Part shown: one piece after another, positions 25,493 to 34,512 of the stretch | How positions within the stretch are numbered: position 1 is the first letter of the stretch | How the letters are laid out: each line of letters opens with the position of its first letter | Assembly: GCA_902511575.1 (NCBI GenBank) | Contig: CABXFU010000010.1 | Coordinates: 1-54,082, forward strand | Source of the DNA: an uncultured SAR86 cluster bacterium | Lineage (GTDB): Bacteria > Pseudomonadota > Gammaproteobacteria > Magnimaribacterales > D2472 | Direction of reading: 5' to 3' | DNA length: 54,082 nucleotides | Notes under the pieces: model-generated | Databases searched by the model: none | What the model was told of the DNA's origin: nothing | Seen by the model: only the letters and a program-made list of their open reading frames with translations | Program-made: the position numbers and the translations under genes

Positions 25493-26398
25493 TTAAAGTA
25501 TATAAACAAAAAGAAATAGCATCACCCACACCACATCAACAAAGTGCCAATACCAAGAGGCAGCTTCAAACCCAAAATGGTTATGAGGATCAAAGTGATT
25601 ATAAAAAACTGATCTAGAGAGCATTACAGCCAGCATAAACCCACCCATCATGACGTGAAAGCCATGGAATCCTGTCAACATAAAGAAGGTTGAGCCATAT
25701 ATGCCAGAGTTAAGTGTTAAACCATAATGTGCATATGCTTCATAATACTCAGCGGCCTGTAATCCAACAAATATCAAAGCAAGGGTAACAGTTATACCAA
25801 GCCAAGTATTGAAACTTTTTTTATTGTCATTTTTAAGCGCAAGGTGAGCAAAGTGCACTGTCACGCTTGAGCTAAGTAACACAATAGTATTCCACATCGG
25901 CAACCACTTTAAAGCATTGCCCCAACCTGGCCAACTCATATTTTTGTCCGCTAGAACAAAAGCTGATCCAGCATCAGGAGTCGACATCACAGGCCATGAA
26001 GCCTCAAAACCCTCCCAAAGCATATTCGCTAATCCTTTCTCGCCATCTCCACCGAGCCATGGAACAGAAAAATTTCTTACGTAAAACAATGCTCCAAAAA
26101 ATGCAGCAAAAAACATTACCTCAGAAAATATAAACCAGCCCATACCAAAAACGAAGGATTTTTGAAGCTGAGCACTATCTAAACCAGCAATATGTTCTCT
26201 AATTACTGCTCTAAACCAAAAATATAAAGTTACTGCAAAAACGGCAAATCCCGAGTAAAGAATATATACAGAATTGCTTTCAGGTTTTCCAAGGTCATTA
26301 ATTGTACCAGCAGCACCCATCACTAATAAAAAAAGCGCAGTTGCAATGTAAATAGGGAATTTACTTTCCTCTGGTACATAGTATTTCTGATAACTCAT
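25493..26398 (-). CDS. ctaE: Cytochrome c oxidase subunit III
   Basis: Seven-helix membrane subunit of the aa3/caa3 oxidase. The 301 residues contain WFIFSEVMFFAAFFGALFY (with the conserved glutamate), FFMLTGFHGFHVMMGG and the C-terminal WYWHFVDVVWVMLFLFVY, all family hallmarks. About 30 residues longer than the mitochondrial form because of a loop with FSVPWLGGDGEKG. Start overlaps the Cox11 stop by 4 bases. Confidence 0.96.
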   Translation of the reverse strand: MSYQKYYVPEESKFPIYIATALFLLVMGAAGTINDLGKPESNSVYILYSGFAVFAVTLYFWFRAVIREHIAGLDSAQLQKSFVFGMGWFIFSEVMFFAAFFGALFYVRNFSVPWLGGDGEKGLANMLWEGFEASWPVMSTPDAGSAFVLADKNMSWPGWGNALKWLPMWNTIVLLSSSVTVHFAHLALKNDNKKSFNTWLGITVTLALIFVGLQAAEYYEAYAHYGLTLNSGIYGSTFFMLTGFHGFHVMMGGFMLAVMLSRSVFYNHFDPHNHFGFEAASWYWHFVDVVWVMLFLFVYIL

Positions 26399-26985
26399 AT
26401 TGAAGGCTCCATTTCATGACCAGCATGGTGATCATCATTATGATGTTGGCTAAACTCAACATCGTTATAATCTGTAACATCGAAAATCGTATAGGAAAGA
26501 ACAACACTATTGATTGAACTTGGAAGCTCATCATCAAAAATAAGCCTTACAGGCAAAAGGGCTTCCTCACCTGGGGCCAGTTCTTGTTGTTCAAAACAAA
26601 AGCATTCTAATTTTTTTAAATGCGCGGCTGCATTTGAGGGAGCAACACTTGGTATTGCCTGAGCAACCATTCTTTTATTAGTTGTATTTTTTACATAAAA
26701 AGTAGCCGTATGGTACTTGCCTGTCTTAATTTGAATATTATCTTCAGAAGGTCTGAATGCCCAAGGCATTTCTTCATTATTATGAGAGACAAATTGAATT
26801 GAGACATCACGGCCATTATCAATCTCAATATTTTTATCATTGGTAGCTCTTAATTCAATCTTTCCATTAAGGCCAGTTACTTCACAGAAAACATTGTATA
26901 GAGGGACCAAAGCAAACGAAAATGTAAACATACCCAGAACTGCAAAACAGAGAGTTTTGATCGTTTTTTTTGATCCTTGGTTCAT
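26395..26985 (-). CDS. ctaG: Cox11/CtaG copper chaperone
   Basis: Inserts copper into the CuB site of subunit I. The 196 residues have one N-terminal membrane helix (about 11-30), the conserved FCEVTGLNG, and the copper-binding KLECFCFEQQ motif near residue 128 followed by a conserved LPVRLIFDDELP. The C-terminus is histidine-rich (HHNDDHHAGH), which may help metal binding. Start and stop overlap the flanking subunit I and III genes. Confidence 0.95.
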   Translation of the reverse strand: MNQGSKKTIKTLCFAVLGMFTFSFALVPLYNVFCEVTGLNGKIELRATNDKNIEIDNGRDVSIQFVSHNNEEMPWAFRPSEDNIQIKTGKYHTATFYVKNTTNKRMVAQAIPSVAPSNAAAHLKKLECFCFEQQELAPGEEALLPVRLIFDDELPSSINSVVLSYTIFDVTDYNDVEFSQHHNDDHHAGHEMEPSI

Positions 26986-28571
26986 TAATTAACCTTCGGT
27001 GGTGTAGTGAATGTGTGATAAGGGGCTGGTGACTCTACAGTCCACTCAAGGCCTCTTGAACCCTCCCAGACCTCTGGCGTAGCCTTCTTACCACCCATAA
27101 CAGTTTTGAGCACGATGAATAGAAACAGAATTTGAGAAGCGCCAAACAAAAATGCCCCAACGGAAGAAATCATATTCCAATCTGCAAATTGAAGTGCATA
27201 GTCAGGAATTCTTCTTGGCATTCCAGCTAAGCCAATCCAGTGCTGAGGAAAGAAGGTTACATTGACACCTATAAAAGAGAGCCAAAAATGAAGTTTTCCA
27301 AGTCTTTCGTCATACATATTTCCTGTCCATTTTGGAATCCAATAATAAACAGCAGCCATGATTGAGAAGATTGATCCGGGCACAAGAACATAGTGAAAAT
27401 GTGCCACTACAAAGTATGTATCATGATATTGAAAATCAGCTGGAGTAATTGCAAGCATTAACCCTGAAAAACCACCTATGGTAAATAAGACAACAAAGGC
27501 TATGGCAAAGAGCATTGGGGTTTCGTATGTAATTGAGCCCTTAAACATTGTGGTCACCCAATTAAAAACTTTTACGCCAGTTGGAACAGCAATCAACATT
27601 GTTGCCCACATAAAGAATAATTCTGCGGCTAATGGAAGACCAACTGTAAACATATGATGCGCCCAAACGACAAATGACAAAATTGCAATCGAAGCCATCG
27701 CCCAAACCATAGATGCGTATCCAAACAACTGCTTTCTTGAGAATGTCTCAATAATATGAGATGCAATACCAAAAGCTGGAAGAATCATAATATAAACTTC
27801 AGGATGGCCAAAAAACCAGAAGATATGTTGAAATAAAACAGGATCTCCCCCACCCGCAGCATTAAAGAAGCTTGTTCCAAAATGGATATCCATAAGCATC
27901 ATTGTTACAGCTCCTGCAAGAACAGGCATAACTGCAATTAATAGGTATGCTGTTATTAACCATGACCATACAAAAAGTGGCATCTTCATCAAGGTCATGC
28001 CTGGTGCTCTCATATTCATAATTGTTACGATCACATTAATAGATCCCATGATCGATGATGCTCCCATAATATGAACAGCAAATATAAAGAAGGTAACACT
28101 AGGAGGAGCATAGGTTGTAGATAGTGGAGCATAGAATGTCCATCCAAAATTAGGAGCTCCGCCCTCCATAAACAAAGATGATAATAGAATAAAAAATGCA
28201 AAAGGGAGTATCCAAAAACTTAGGTTATTCATCCTAGGGAGCGCCATATCTGGAGCGCCAACCATCATCGGTACAAGCCAATTTGCTAAACCTACGAATG
28301 CAGGCATAACAGCCCCGAAGACCATTATGAGTCCATGCAATGTAAGCATTTGATTGTAGAATTCAGGCTCAACAATTTGCATGCCAGGCTGAAAAAGCTC
28401 TGCCCTTATAACCATTGCCATTGCTCCACCAATTAAGAACATTGCAAAACTAAACCATAAATATAACGTTCCTATATCTTTATGATTTGTGGTGTACAAC
28501 CATCTGGTCAATCCTTTGGCAGGGCCATGATGATGATCATCATGATTGTGGGATTCTATTACTGCGCTCAT
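26985..28571 (-). CDS. ctaD: Cytochrome c oxidase subunit I
   Basis: Catalytic heme-copper subunit, 528 residues and twelve helices. The heme ligand histidine in LHGLIMVFGAVMPAF is present, as are the D-channel segment GAPDMALPRMNN, the GHPEVYIMILP motif (CuB His, the proton-gating Glu and the cross-linked Tyr), the WAHHMFTVG histidines, the K-channel Lys in VPTGVKVFNW and VAHFHYVLVPG. These mark an A1-type oxidase. A His-rich N-terminus (HNHDDHHHG) may bind metal. Preceded by subunit II after 14 bases. Confidence 0.97.
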   Translation of the reverse strand: MSAVIESHNHDDHHHGPAKGLTRWLYTTNHKDIGTLYLWFSFAMFLIGGAMAMVIRAELFQPGMQIVEPEFYNQMLTLHGLIMVFGAVMPAFVGLANWLVPMMVGAPDMALPRMNNLSFWILPFAFFILLSSLFMEGGAPNFGWTFYAPLSTTYAPPSVTFFIFAVHIMGASSIMGSINVIVTIMNMRAPGMTLMKMPLFVWSWLITAYLLIAVMPVLAGAVTMMLMDIHFGTSFFNAAGGGDPVLFQHIFWFFGHPEVYIMILPAFGIASHIIETFSRKQLFGYASMVWAMASIAILSFVVWAHHMFTVGLPLAAELFFMWATMLIAVPTGVKVFNWVTTMFKGSITYETPMLFAIAFVVLFTIGGFSGLMLAITPADFQYHDTYFVVAHFHYVLVPGSIFSIMAAVYYWIPKWTGNMYDERLGKLHFWLSFIGVNVTFFPQHWIGLAGMPRRIPDYALQFADWNMISSVGAFLFGASQILFLFIVLKTVMGGKKATPEVWEGSRGLEWTVESPAPYHTFTTPPKVN

Positions 28572-28585
28572 ATTACTTCCTTTTT

Positions 28586-29737
28586 TTAAACTTTTGGTTT
28601 TTTGTATTCAACAATATCTTTAGGTACGACGATCTCGCCATCGCCATTTTCTGCATTACCCCAAGCTTGTCTTGTATAAGTGATCACTGAAGCCATATCA
28701 ACCTCTGAGAGCTGATTTGCAAATGATTGCATGGCTGCTCCCTGAACACCTTCCATTAAAATCTCAATATTTCCAGCCTTATCATTTAAGACAATGTCAC
28801 TGCCAGCAAGATTTGGAAATATTCCTGTGATGCCTTGACCATTAACTTGATGACATGCAACACAGTTTTTTAAATATACTCCCTCGCCCCTTTCAGTAAG
28901 CTCGGCTATGCTCCAATCTTTTTCAGTTAGTTCTGCCATTCTGAATGCTGCATCTTTTTTATCTTGAACCCATGCATCATATTCATCTTGAGGAACAACT
29001 TTGACAACTACTGGCATAAATCCATGGTTCTTTCCGCATAGTTCAGTACACTTGCCCCTGTATATACCTGGTTCGTCAACAATCGTCCAAGCAGTATTTA
29101 TGAAGCCTGGAATTGCGTCTTGCTTGATAGCAAAATCTGGCATCCACCAAGAATGAATAACATCATTTGCTGTAATTAAAAATCTTATTTTTTTGCCTAC
29201 CGGTATTACTACCGCCTCATCAACTTCCTCAAGATAGAATTCTCCTTTTGGAGTCTTGTTATATATTTCATCCCAATCAGTTGTAAGGTTAGAGAAAAAA
29301 TCTATATCATCTTCTAGATATTTATACTGCCACTTCCATTGATATCCAACCACCTGAATATTTATGTCACCCTCAGTATCATCATAAATTTTTGTAAGGG
29401 TATTAGAAGCAGGTATTGCCATAAATACTAAGATTAAAAAAGGAACTACCGTCCAAGCTAGCTCGACTTTAGTATTTTCATGAAATGTAGCTGGATTGGG
29501 ATTTTTTTTCTTAGTAAAAGCAAACATCGAATAAAACATTATTCCAAATACAACAAGCCCTATAACCACACAAATCCAAAAAATAAGCATATGCAAATCA
29601 AAGACTTCTTTGCTTATTGCTGTTACTCCTTCTGTCATATTCAAGTCGTCCCAAGCAGCAAACATATTACTTGAAAACAAAGTTATTAACCCGGCAAGAA
29701 GTTTGTTATTAACGCTTGTGGTAGCTTTTTTAAACAT
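28586..29737 (-). CDS. ctaC: Cytochrome c oxidase subunit II with fused cytochrome c (caa3 type)
   Basis: Electron entry subunit of 383 residues. It has a signal peptide or first anchor (to about 28), two membrane helices (about 50-72 and 94-110), and a cupredoxin domain whose CuA ligands are H195, C230, C234, H238 and M241. A C-terminal cytochrome c domain with CVACH (C292, C295, H296) makes it caa3-like and able to accept electrons from the small cytochromes encoded at 10-12 kb. First gene of the oxidase operon. Confidence 0.96.
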   Translation of the reverse strand: MFKKATTSVNNKLLAGLITLFSSNMFAAWDDLNMTEGVTAISKEVFDLHMLIFWICVVIGLVVFGIMFYSMFAFTKKKNPNPATFHENTKVELAWTVVPFLILVFMAIPASNTLTKIYDDTEGDINIQVVGYQWKWQYKYLEDDIDFFSNLTTDWDEIYNKTPKGEFYLEEVDEAVVIPVGKKIRFLITANDVIHSWWMPDFAIKQDAIPGFINTAWTIVDEPGIYRGKCTELCGKNHGFMPVVVKVVPQDEYDAWVQDKKDAAFRMAELTEKDWSIAELTERGEGVYLKNCVACHQVNGQGITGIFPNLAGSDIVLNDKAGNIEILMEGVQGAAMQSFANQLSEVDMASVITYTRQAWGNAENGDGEIVVPKDIVEYKKPKV

Positions 29738-29759
29738 TAGTAATCCTTCGCTTCTCGTG

Positions 29760-29841
29760 AAGCTTTTAAAATAAATAATTGATATATCTAATTATAACTA
29801 TAAATTATGTTTATTAGAAGCTTTTTTGCATTAAAGCTTTT
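29760..29841. repeat. Three direct AAGCTTTT repeats upstream of ctaC
   Basis: AAGCTTTT occurs at 29760-29767, 29818-29825 and 29834-29841 in the 154-base gap between ctaC and the zinc-ribbon gene. A minus-strand TATAAT lies between them at 29796-29791 and could be the -10 of the oxidase operon, but the matching -35 is poor. The repeats may be operator-like or chance in A/T-rich DNA. Nothing else is visible in this gap. Confidence 0.3.
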
Positions 29842-29891
29842 AACAGACTGATTTTTTCTGAGGCTATAATAGCTCTAAATGTTGAGAAATT

Positions 29892-30104
29892 CTAGGATTT
29901 TTTAGGCCTAAAATCTTCCATATTAAAGACCTGTGCCTCGCTAGGTTTTGCTTTATTAACAGTACTTTCTACTGGTTTATGTTCCTTAAAATCACAATTA
30001 AGACAATAAATCGTTTGATCGTCTGGTGTTATTGCTATTTTATCTAGTTCTTTGCAGCTTGGACATACTGCTCCAGCAATAAATCTAATAAAGTCCTTAC
30101 CCAT
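29892..30104 (-). CDS. YheV-like putative zinc-ribbon protein
   Basis: A 70-residue protein with two cysteine pairs, CPSC (C14, C17) and CLNC (C34, C37), spaced as a zinc ribbon. The N-terminal RFIAGAVCP matches the YheV/DUF2387 family of small metal-binding proteins. The C-terminal third is polar and ends in basic residues. Molecular role unknown. Its ATG overlaps the aroE stop by 8 bases, so it is the last gene of the purE-tsaC-hemF-aroE set. Confidence 0.75.
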   Translation of the reverse strand: MGKDFIRFIAGAVCPSCKELDKIAITPDDQTIYCLNCDFKEHKPVESTVNKAKPSEAQVFNMEDFRPKKS

Positions 30105-30969
30105 TAAACAACTCGCCTTTGGAGATATTAGTATCAGGTTTTATTCCTGTCCATATCTCAAATGATAAAGCAGCTTGGTGAATCAACATCCCAAAACCAT
30201 CACTAATATTTTTTCTTACGCTTGAATTACCTTGATGCCTTGCCCATTTTATAAATGGAGTTGTCTCATCAGGCATGCTGTAGCTTAAATCATAAAAGTT
30301 TGTTGCGTCCTCAATGGGCAATGATTCACACCACTTAAAGTCAGAATCCTTTCTGGCCGATGTTGCATTAATTACTGTATGGAAACCTTGATGGTTCCAT
30401 TGATTTATGTAGGTTTCTATATCAACTACTTGAGTGTTTGGATATAGGTCGTCGTAATCCAAAGGGGGAAACCTGCTAATAACTGGCTTGATTTTCTCTT
30501 TAGTTCTATTGGCTATAACAATAACTCTCGGGTGTCTATCTTGAAGATTATGTATGATACTTTGAGCCGCTCCGCCAGCGCCTATAATTAAAATATCAGA
30601 CTTAATTTCATTGATCTTTGCTCCATGCAAACCCTTTATCAAACCCATCCCATCTGTTGAATCAGCAAATATTTTATTGGTCCCTTTTTCTCTCCTTAAT
30701 GTATTTGCAGCTCCTATTTTTTTTACAATAAGTGAAAATTCATCAACAGAATTTAAGCAATCTACTTTGTGAGGAAGGGTTACATTCAATCCTGTGCCGC
30801 CATCCTTAAAAAAACTCTTAATAAAGTTTTCAAGATTTGAACTAGCAACTCGGTAGGCCAAGTATTCAATTTCTATTTTTGCTCTTTCTGCAAACAATTT
30901 GTGTATGTTTGGTGACAGCGAGTGATTGATTGGATCTCCAATCACGCCTAATTTTATTATCCCTGACAT
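30097..30969 (-). CDS. aroE: Shikimate dehydrogenase
   Basis: NADPH-dependent reduction of 3-dehydroshikimate in aromatic amino acid synthesis. The 290 residues have GVIGDPINHSLSPNIHKL at the N-terminus (shikimate-binding SLS), NVTLPHK with the catalytic lysine, the DGMGL aspartate region and the nucleotide-binding GAGGAAQSI. Slightly longer than E. coli AroE. The start overlaps the hemF stop by one base. Confidence 0.95.
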   Translation of the reverse strand: MSGIIKLGVIGDPINHSLSPNIHKLFAERAKIEIEYLAYRVASSNLENFIKSFFKDGGTGLNVTLPHKVDCLNSVDEFSLIVKKIGAANTLRREKGTNKIFADSTDGMGLIKGLHGAKINEIKSDILIIGAGGAAQSIIHNLQDRHPRVIVIANRTKEKIKPVISRFPPLDYDDLYPNTQVVDIETYINQWNHQGFHTVINATSARKDSDFKWCESLPIEDATNFYDLSYSMPDETTPFIKWARHQGNSSVRKNISDGFGMLIHQAALSFEIWTGIKPDTNISKGELFNG

Positions 30970-31895
30970 TAGAGACGCTCACTCCAACTTTGATTAATAA
31001 ATTTTATTAAGTTTTTATCTTTATTTTTAAGGCGCGATGATTTTAATGGAAGCCATGAAACGAACGGGGGCAAGGAGGCCAATATAGATTCTGCCCTTCC
31101 ATTAGACTCGATTCCAAACTTTGTGCCCCTATCAAACAAAAGATTAAATTCAACGTATCGCCCTCTTCGATATAGCTGAAAATCTTTTTCATCATTAGAA
31201 AATTTATTGTTTCTGTGATCCAAGATAATTTTTTCATAGGCATTAATATAGGATTCAGAAGTTTTTTCTAGTAAATATAAGCTGGTATCGATATCTTTAT
31301 GCTGTAATTGATCAAAAAAGATGCCTCCTATTCCTCTGTTTTCATTTCTATGGGGAAGAAAAAAGTATTCATCACAATTTTTTGCAAATTTTTTATAATA
31401 GGATTTATTAAATCTATCTAGTGTATCTTTGGCTTGTTGGTGCCAAAATGCAGCATCTTGCTTCGATGGAATAAATGGAGTTAAATCAAATCCGCCACCA
31501 ATCCACCAATTATTAATTGCTCCATTCCTTCCTACCTCTAAAAAGATCCTAATATTCATGTGACTGGTTGGACAAAAAGGATTATTTGGATGGGAAATTA
31601 CAGAAACTCCTACTGCATGAAATTTTGAAGATTGTTTTAACTTAAGATTTTTTGCTAATGATGCAGCAGGCAATTTATTTCCGGATATAGAAGAATAATT
31701 AACTGCAGCTTTTTCTATAACATCTCCATTAATAGATATAGATAAGCCCCCGCCGCCCTGTTTTCTATCCCAAGTTTCGGTAACCCGTTTGGAGTTTTTT
31801 TTGTTCAAAGAATTAAGTTTTTTATCTATGTTTTTTTGAACAGATTTGAATCTTGATTCAATTAATGCAAGGTTGTCTTTATTCAATTTATTCAC
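30969..31895 (-). CDS. hemF: Oxygen-dependent coproporphyrinogen III oxidase
   Basis: Aerobic heme-pathway enzyme oxidising coproporphyrinogen III to protoporphyrinogen IX. The 308 residues show GGGLS, SVISHPNNPFCPTSHMNIR, WWIGGGFDLTPF, HRNENRGIGGIFFD and RRGRYVEFNLLFDRGTKFG, which are diagnostic. Its product feeds heme A synthesis for the oxidase nearby. The start overlaps tsaC by 8 bases. Confidence 0.96.
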   Translation of the reverse strand: MNKLNKDNLALIESRFKSVQKNIDKKLNSLNKKNSKRVTETWDRKQGGGGLSISINGDVIEKAAVNYSSISGNKLPAASLAKNLKLKQSSKFHAVGVSVISHPNNPFCPTSHMNIRIFLEVGRNGAINNWWIGGGFDLTPFIPSKQDAAFWHQQAKDTLDRFNKSYYKKFAKNCDEYFFLPHRNENRGIGGIFFDQLQHKDIDTSLYLLEKTSESYINAYEKIILDHRNNKFSNDEKDFQLYRRGRYVEFNLLFDRGTKFGIESNGRAESILASLPPFVSWLPLKSSRLKNKDKNLIKFINQSWSERL

Positions 31896-32445
31896 GAATA
31901 TATTCCATGCTATTTAAGTCTACGATTGAAGATGGTTTTGAGGCATCTCCATTATCATGAGCATACACTGCAACATCTGAATCATTAAATATTTTTTTTA
32001 TATCATCAATTGAATTAGGCGTTGGTAGGTTGCTGATGTTTGCCGATGTTGAAACCATTAATCCATTAAATGAATTAAGAAGTTTTGTAATAGGTAAGTG
32101 ATTACTCACTCTAATTGCAATAGTATTATCTATAGCCTTAATTGCTGATGATACTAGATTGTTTGCTTGCAAAATAACAGTTACATGGCCTGGCCAAACA
32201 GACTCCAAAAACTCAATTTGCGAAGCCTTTATTTCAACAGAATGATCCAGTGCAAATGAAATTGATGGGGCTAATAAAATAAAGTTTTTATTGCCAGGTC
32301 TTTGCTTGAGAAGTGATATTTTATTACAAGCATTAATGTTGAGCGCATCACAACCAAGACCCCACACCCCCTCTGTTGGATGGATTAAAATCTTACCTTC
32401 TTTTAACCAGTTTGATGCCTCAGCAGGAGATGAAAATTCTTTCAA
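31888..32445 (-). CDS. tsaC: Threonylcarbamoyl-AMP synthase (TsaC/YrdC)
   Basis: Makes threonylcarbamoyl-AMP from threonine, bicarbonate and ATP for the t6A37 modification of ANN-decoding tRNAs. The 185 residues form a single YrdC domain, with HPTEGVWGLGCDA near the N-terminus, KQRPGNKNFILL, WPGHVTVIL and STSANIS. There is no C-terminal Sua5 extension, hence TsaC rather than Sua5. Gene order with hemF and aroE is shared with Pseudomonas. Confidence 0.93.
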   Translation of the reverse strand: MKEFSSPAEASNWLKEGKILIHPTEGVWGLGCDALNINACNKISLLKQRPGNKNFILLAPSISFALDHSVEIKASQIEFLESVWPGHVTVILQANNLVSSAIKAIDNTIAIRVSNHLPITKLLNSFNGLMVSTSANISNLPTPNSIDDIKKIFNDSDVAVYAHDNGDASKPSSIVDLNSMEYIRE

Positions 32446-32451
32446 ATGAAT

Positions 32452-32946
32452 TTACTGAATAGACTCATTTGCAGCAAGCACATCATCATGCATTTTAGAT
32501 TTATATTCAGCAAGCATGCCGGCAATTTTTTCATCTGTTGTTCCTAACATTTGCACTGCACACAATGCAGCATTTATTGCTCCTGACTTCCCTATTGCAA
32601 AAGTTGCGACCGGCACTCCTTTTGGCATCTGAACAGTGGCAAGCAATGAATCCATGCCATCCAAGTCACCTCCACCAAGAGGAATCCCTAATACGGGTTT
32701 TGTAGTTTGAGCGGCAATAGCTCCTGCAAGATGAGCTGCCATACCTGCAGCCGCTATAAAAACTTTAGCGCCGTTTGCTTCTGATGCTTTAACCCTTTTA
32801 ACTACTTCTTCAGGAGTTCTGTGTGCCGACAAAATAAACATACGGTGAGGTATATTAAATTCGTTTAAAGTATCTGAGGCAGCTTGAACAACTGGCAAAT
32901 CAGACTTAGAACCCATAAATATTGAAACTGAGATGTTATCGGACAT
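32452..32946 (-). CDS. purE: N5-carboxyaminoimidazole ribonucleotide mutase
   Basis: Purine synthesis enzyme converting N5-CAIR to CAIR. The 164 residues match class I PurE: IFMGSKSDLPV, ILSAHRTPEEV with the catalytic histidine, AAAGMAAHLAG and GIPLGGGDLDGMDSLLATVQMPKGVPVAT. The usual partner purK does not follow; tsaC does. The gene is divergent from def with a 63-base spacer containing an AAAGGAG-like ribosome-binding site on its strand (AAAAGGAGC). Confidence 0.95.
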   Translation of the reverse strand: MSDNISVSIFMGSKSDLPVVQAASDTLNEFNIPHRMFILSAHRTPEEVVKRVKASEANGAKVFIAAAGMAAHLAGAIAAQTTKPVLGIPLGGGDLDGMDSLLATVQMPKGVPVATFAIGKSGAINAALCAVQMLGTTDEKIAGMLAEYKSKMHDDVLAANESIQ

Positions 32947-32997
32947 AAAAAAGCTCCTTTTGCTGTAAATAAAGATGTTGATTATAAAGAATGAACA

Positions 32998-33003
32998 TAT
33001 AAT
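32998..33003 (+). promoter_or_regulatory. Consensus -10 box of def, placed for a leaderless start
   Basis: A perfect TATAAT lies 6 bases before the def ATG (33010). Transcription from it would begin at or beside that ATG, giving a leaderless or nearly leaderless mRNA. No Shine-Dalgarno sequence precedes the ATG. A TTGATT at 32978-32983 is too close (14 bases) to be a standard -35. Confidence 0.45.
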
Positions 33004-33009
33004 GTGTAT

Positions 33010-33501
33010 ATGGCTATATTAAAAGTTTTGACATTTCCTGATCCAAGATTAAGGAAAGTTGCTGTGCCAGTTAGAAAATTCGACAAAAGTCTAGAAAATA
33101 TAACTACTAACATGCTTGAGACAATGTATGCTGAGGAAGGAATAGGTCTTGCAGCAACTCAGGTTGATATTCATGAAAGAATTATAGTTATGGATCTTTC
33201 TGAGGAAAGAAATGACCCCAAAATATTCATAAATCCCGAATTTAAGATTTTAAATGACAAAAGTTTACTTTCTTTTAGCGAGGGCTGCCTTTCTGTACCA
33301 GGAATAAGCGAAGAAATAATAAGGCCCGACAATATCCATCTATCTTGGCAAGATATAAAGGGTGATTACCATGAAGCGGAGCCATCTGGTTTATTAACAG
33401 TGTGCATTCAACATGAGATTGATCATCTGGAAGGGAAGCTAATGGTTGATTACTTATCTCCCTTAAAAAGAGATAGAATTAGGAAGAAAGCCTCTAAATA
33501 G
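33010..33501 (+). CDS. def: Peptide deformylase
   Basis: Removes the N-formyl group from nascent proteins. From the ATG at 33010 the protein has 163 residues with all three family motifs: GIGLAATQ (44-51), EGCLSVPG (91-98, metal ligand C93) and QHEIDHLEG (134-142, ligands H135 and H139, catalytic E136). A GTG two codons upstream (33004) is possible, but ATG matches the family start. Forms the usual def-fmt pair. Confidence 0.96.
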   Translation: MAILKVLTFPDPRLRKVAVPVRKFDKSLENITTNMLETMYAEEGIGLAATQVDIHERIIVMDLSEERNDPKIFINPEFKILNDKSLLSFSEGCLSVPGISEEIIRPDNIHLSWQDIKGDYHEAEPSGLLTVCIQHEIDHLEGKLMVDYLSPLKRDRIRKKASK

Positions 33502-33539
33502 AAGAAATTAAGAGAATTTAACAGATATTTAAAGAAAAT

Positions 33540-34460
33540 ATGAAAGTTTTATTTGCTGGCTCTCCAGAATCATCTGCAAAAATACTAAAATCTCTTATTA
33601 ATAAAGGTTTTGAGGTTGTGGGGGCAATAAGTCAGCCTGACAAAAGATCAAAGAGAGGTAAGGGCAAAGAGGCATCACCCGTTTCAAAAGAAGCATTCAA
33701 ACTTGGGATTCCAACCTTAAAGCCTGTCTCGCTGGACGAATCCTTTAAAAGAGAAGTTGAGCTATTAGATTTTGATTTTTTATTAGTTTCAGCCTATGGA
33801 AAAATATTGCCAGACTGGTTGCTTGAAAGTCCAAACATTGCGCCAGTAAATATACATTTTTCTCTTTTGCCTAAATATAGAGGGGCCTCTCCCATACAGA
33901 CAGCAATATTAAATAGTGATAAAAAAACAGGTGTGTCAATCATGCAGATGATCAAGGGAATGGATGAAGGGCCAGTTTATAGTTTTCATGAAACAGAGAT
34001 TTTGAGATATGAAAACAAAAGAGATCTTGAAAATAAACTTACCTCTTTATGTATTAAAAATATTGCTTCGGATCTCAATAATATTTTTCAAAAAAAGCTT
34101 GCCCCTATTGAACAAAATAATTCTAAAGCAAGTTATTGTAAAAAAATAAACAAGCTGTCAGGCAAGATTAATTTTAGCAAAGAAAATACTGCTGACATAT
34201 TGCAGAAACATAAGGCTTATATTGGCTGGCCAGGATTGTATTTTGAAAAAAATAATTTAGTAATTAAAATCCATGAATTAGAGGAATACAAGGGTAATAA
34301 AGAAGACGTTGAGACAACAGCTTTTAGATTTTTATCTCATGGATTGGTTGTAAAAACAGTAGATTCTCAGATAGTTATCACTCACTTACAGTTTCCAGGT
34401 AAGCGTATTATCTCCGCTGCAGATGCATCAAATTCATATGCAAAGTTTTTTGAAGAATAA
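33540..34460 (+). CDS. fmt: Methionyl-tRNA formyltransferase
   Basis: Formylates initiator Met-tRNA with 10-formyl-tetrahydrofolate. The 306 residues have the N-terminal Rossmann-like domain with the catalytic N104 and H106 in VNIHFSLLPKYRGASPIQ and the aspartate in KGMDEGPVY, followed by the C-terminal tRNA-binding domain (INKLSGKINF onwards). It lies 38 bases after def. In many gammaproteobacteria rsmB follows fmt; here trkA follows after a 52-base gap. Confidence 0.95.
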   Translation: MKVLFAGSPESSAKILKSLINKGFEVVGAISQPDKRSKRGKGKEASPVSKEAFKLGIPTLKPVSLDESFKREVELLDFDFLLVSAYGKILPDWLLESPNIAPVNIHFSLLPKYRGASPIQTAILNSDKKTGVSIMQMIKGMDEGPVYSFHETEILRYENKRDLENKLTSLCIKNIASDLNNIFQKKLAPIEQNNSKASYCKKINKLSGKINFSKENTADILQKHKAYIGWPGLYFEKNNLVIKIHELEEYKGNKEDVETTAFRFLSHGLVVKTVDSQIVITHLQFPGKRIISAADASNSYAKFFEE

Positions 34461-34512
34461 TTTAACTTCTGCAATTCTTCCAATTCACCAAAAAGAGGTT
34501 TAATTTATAACA

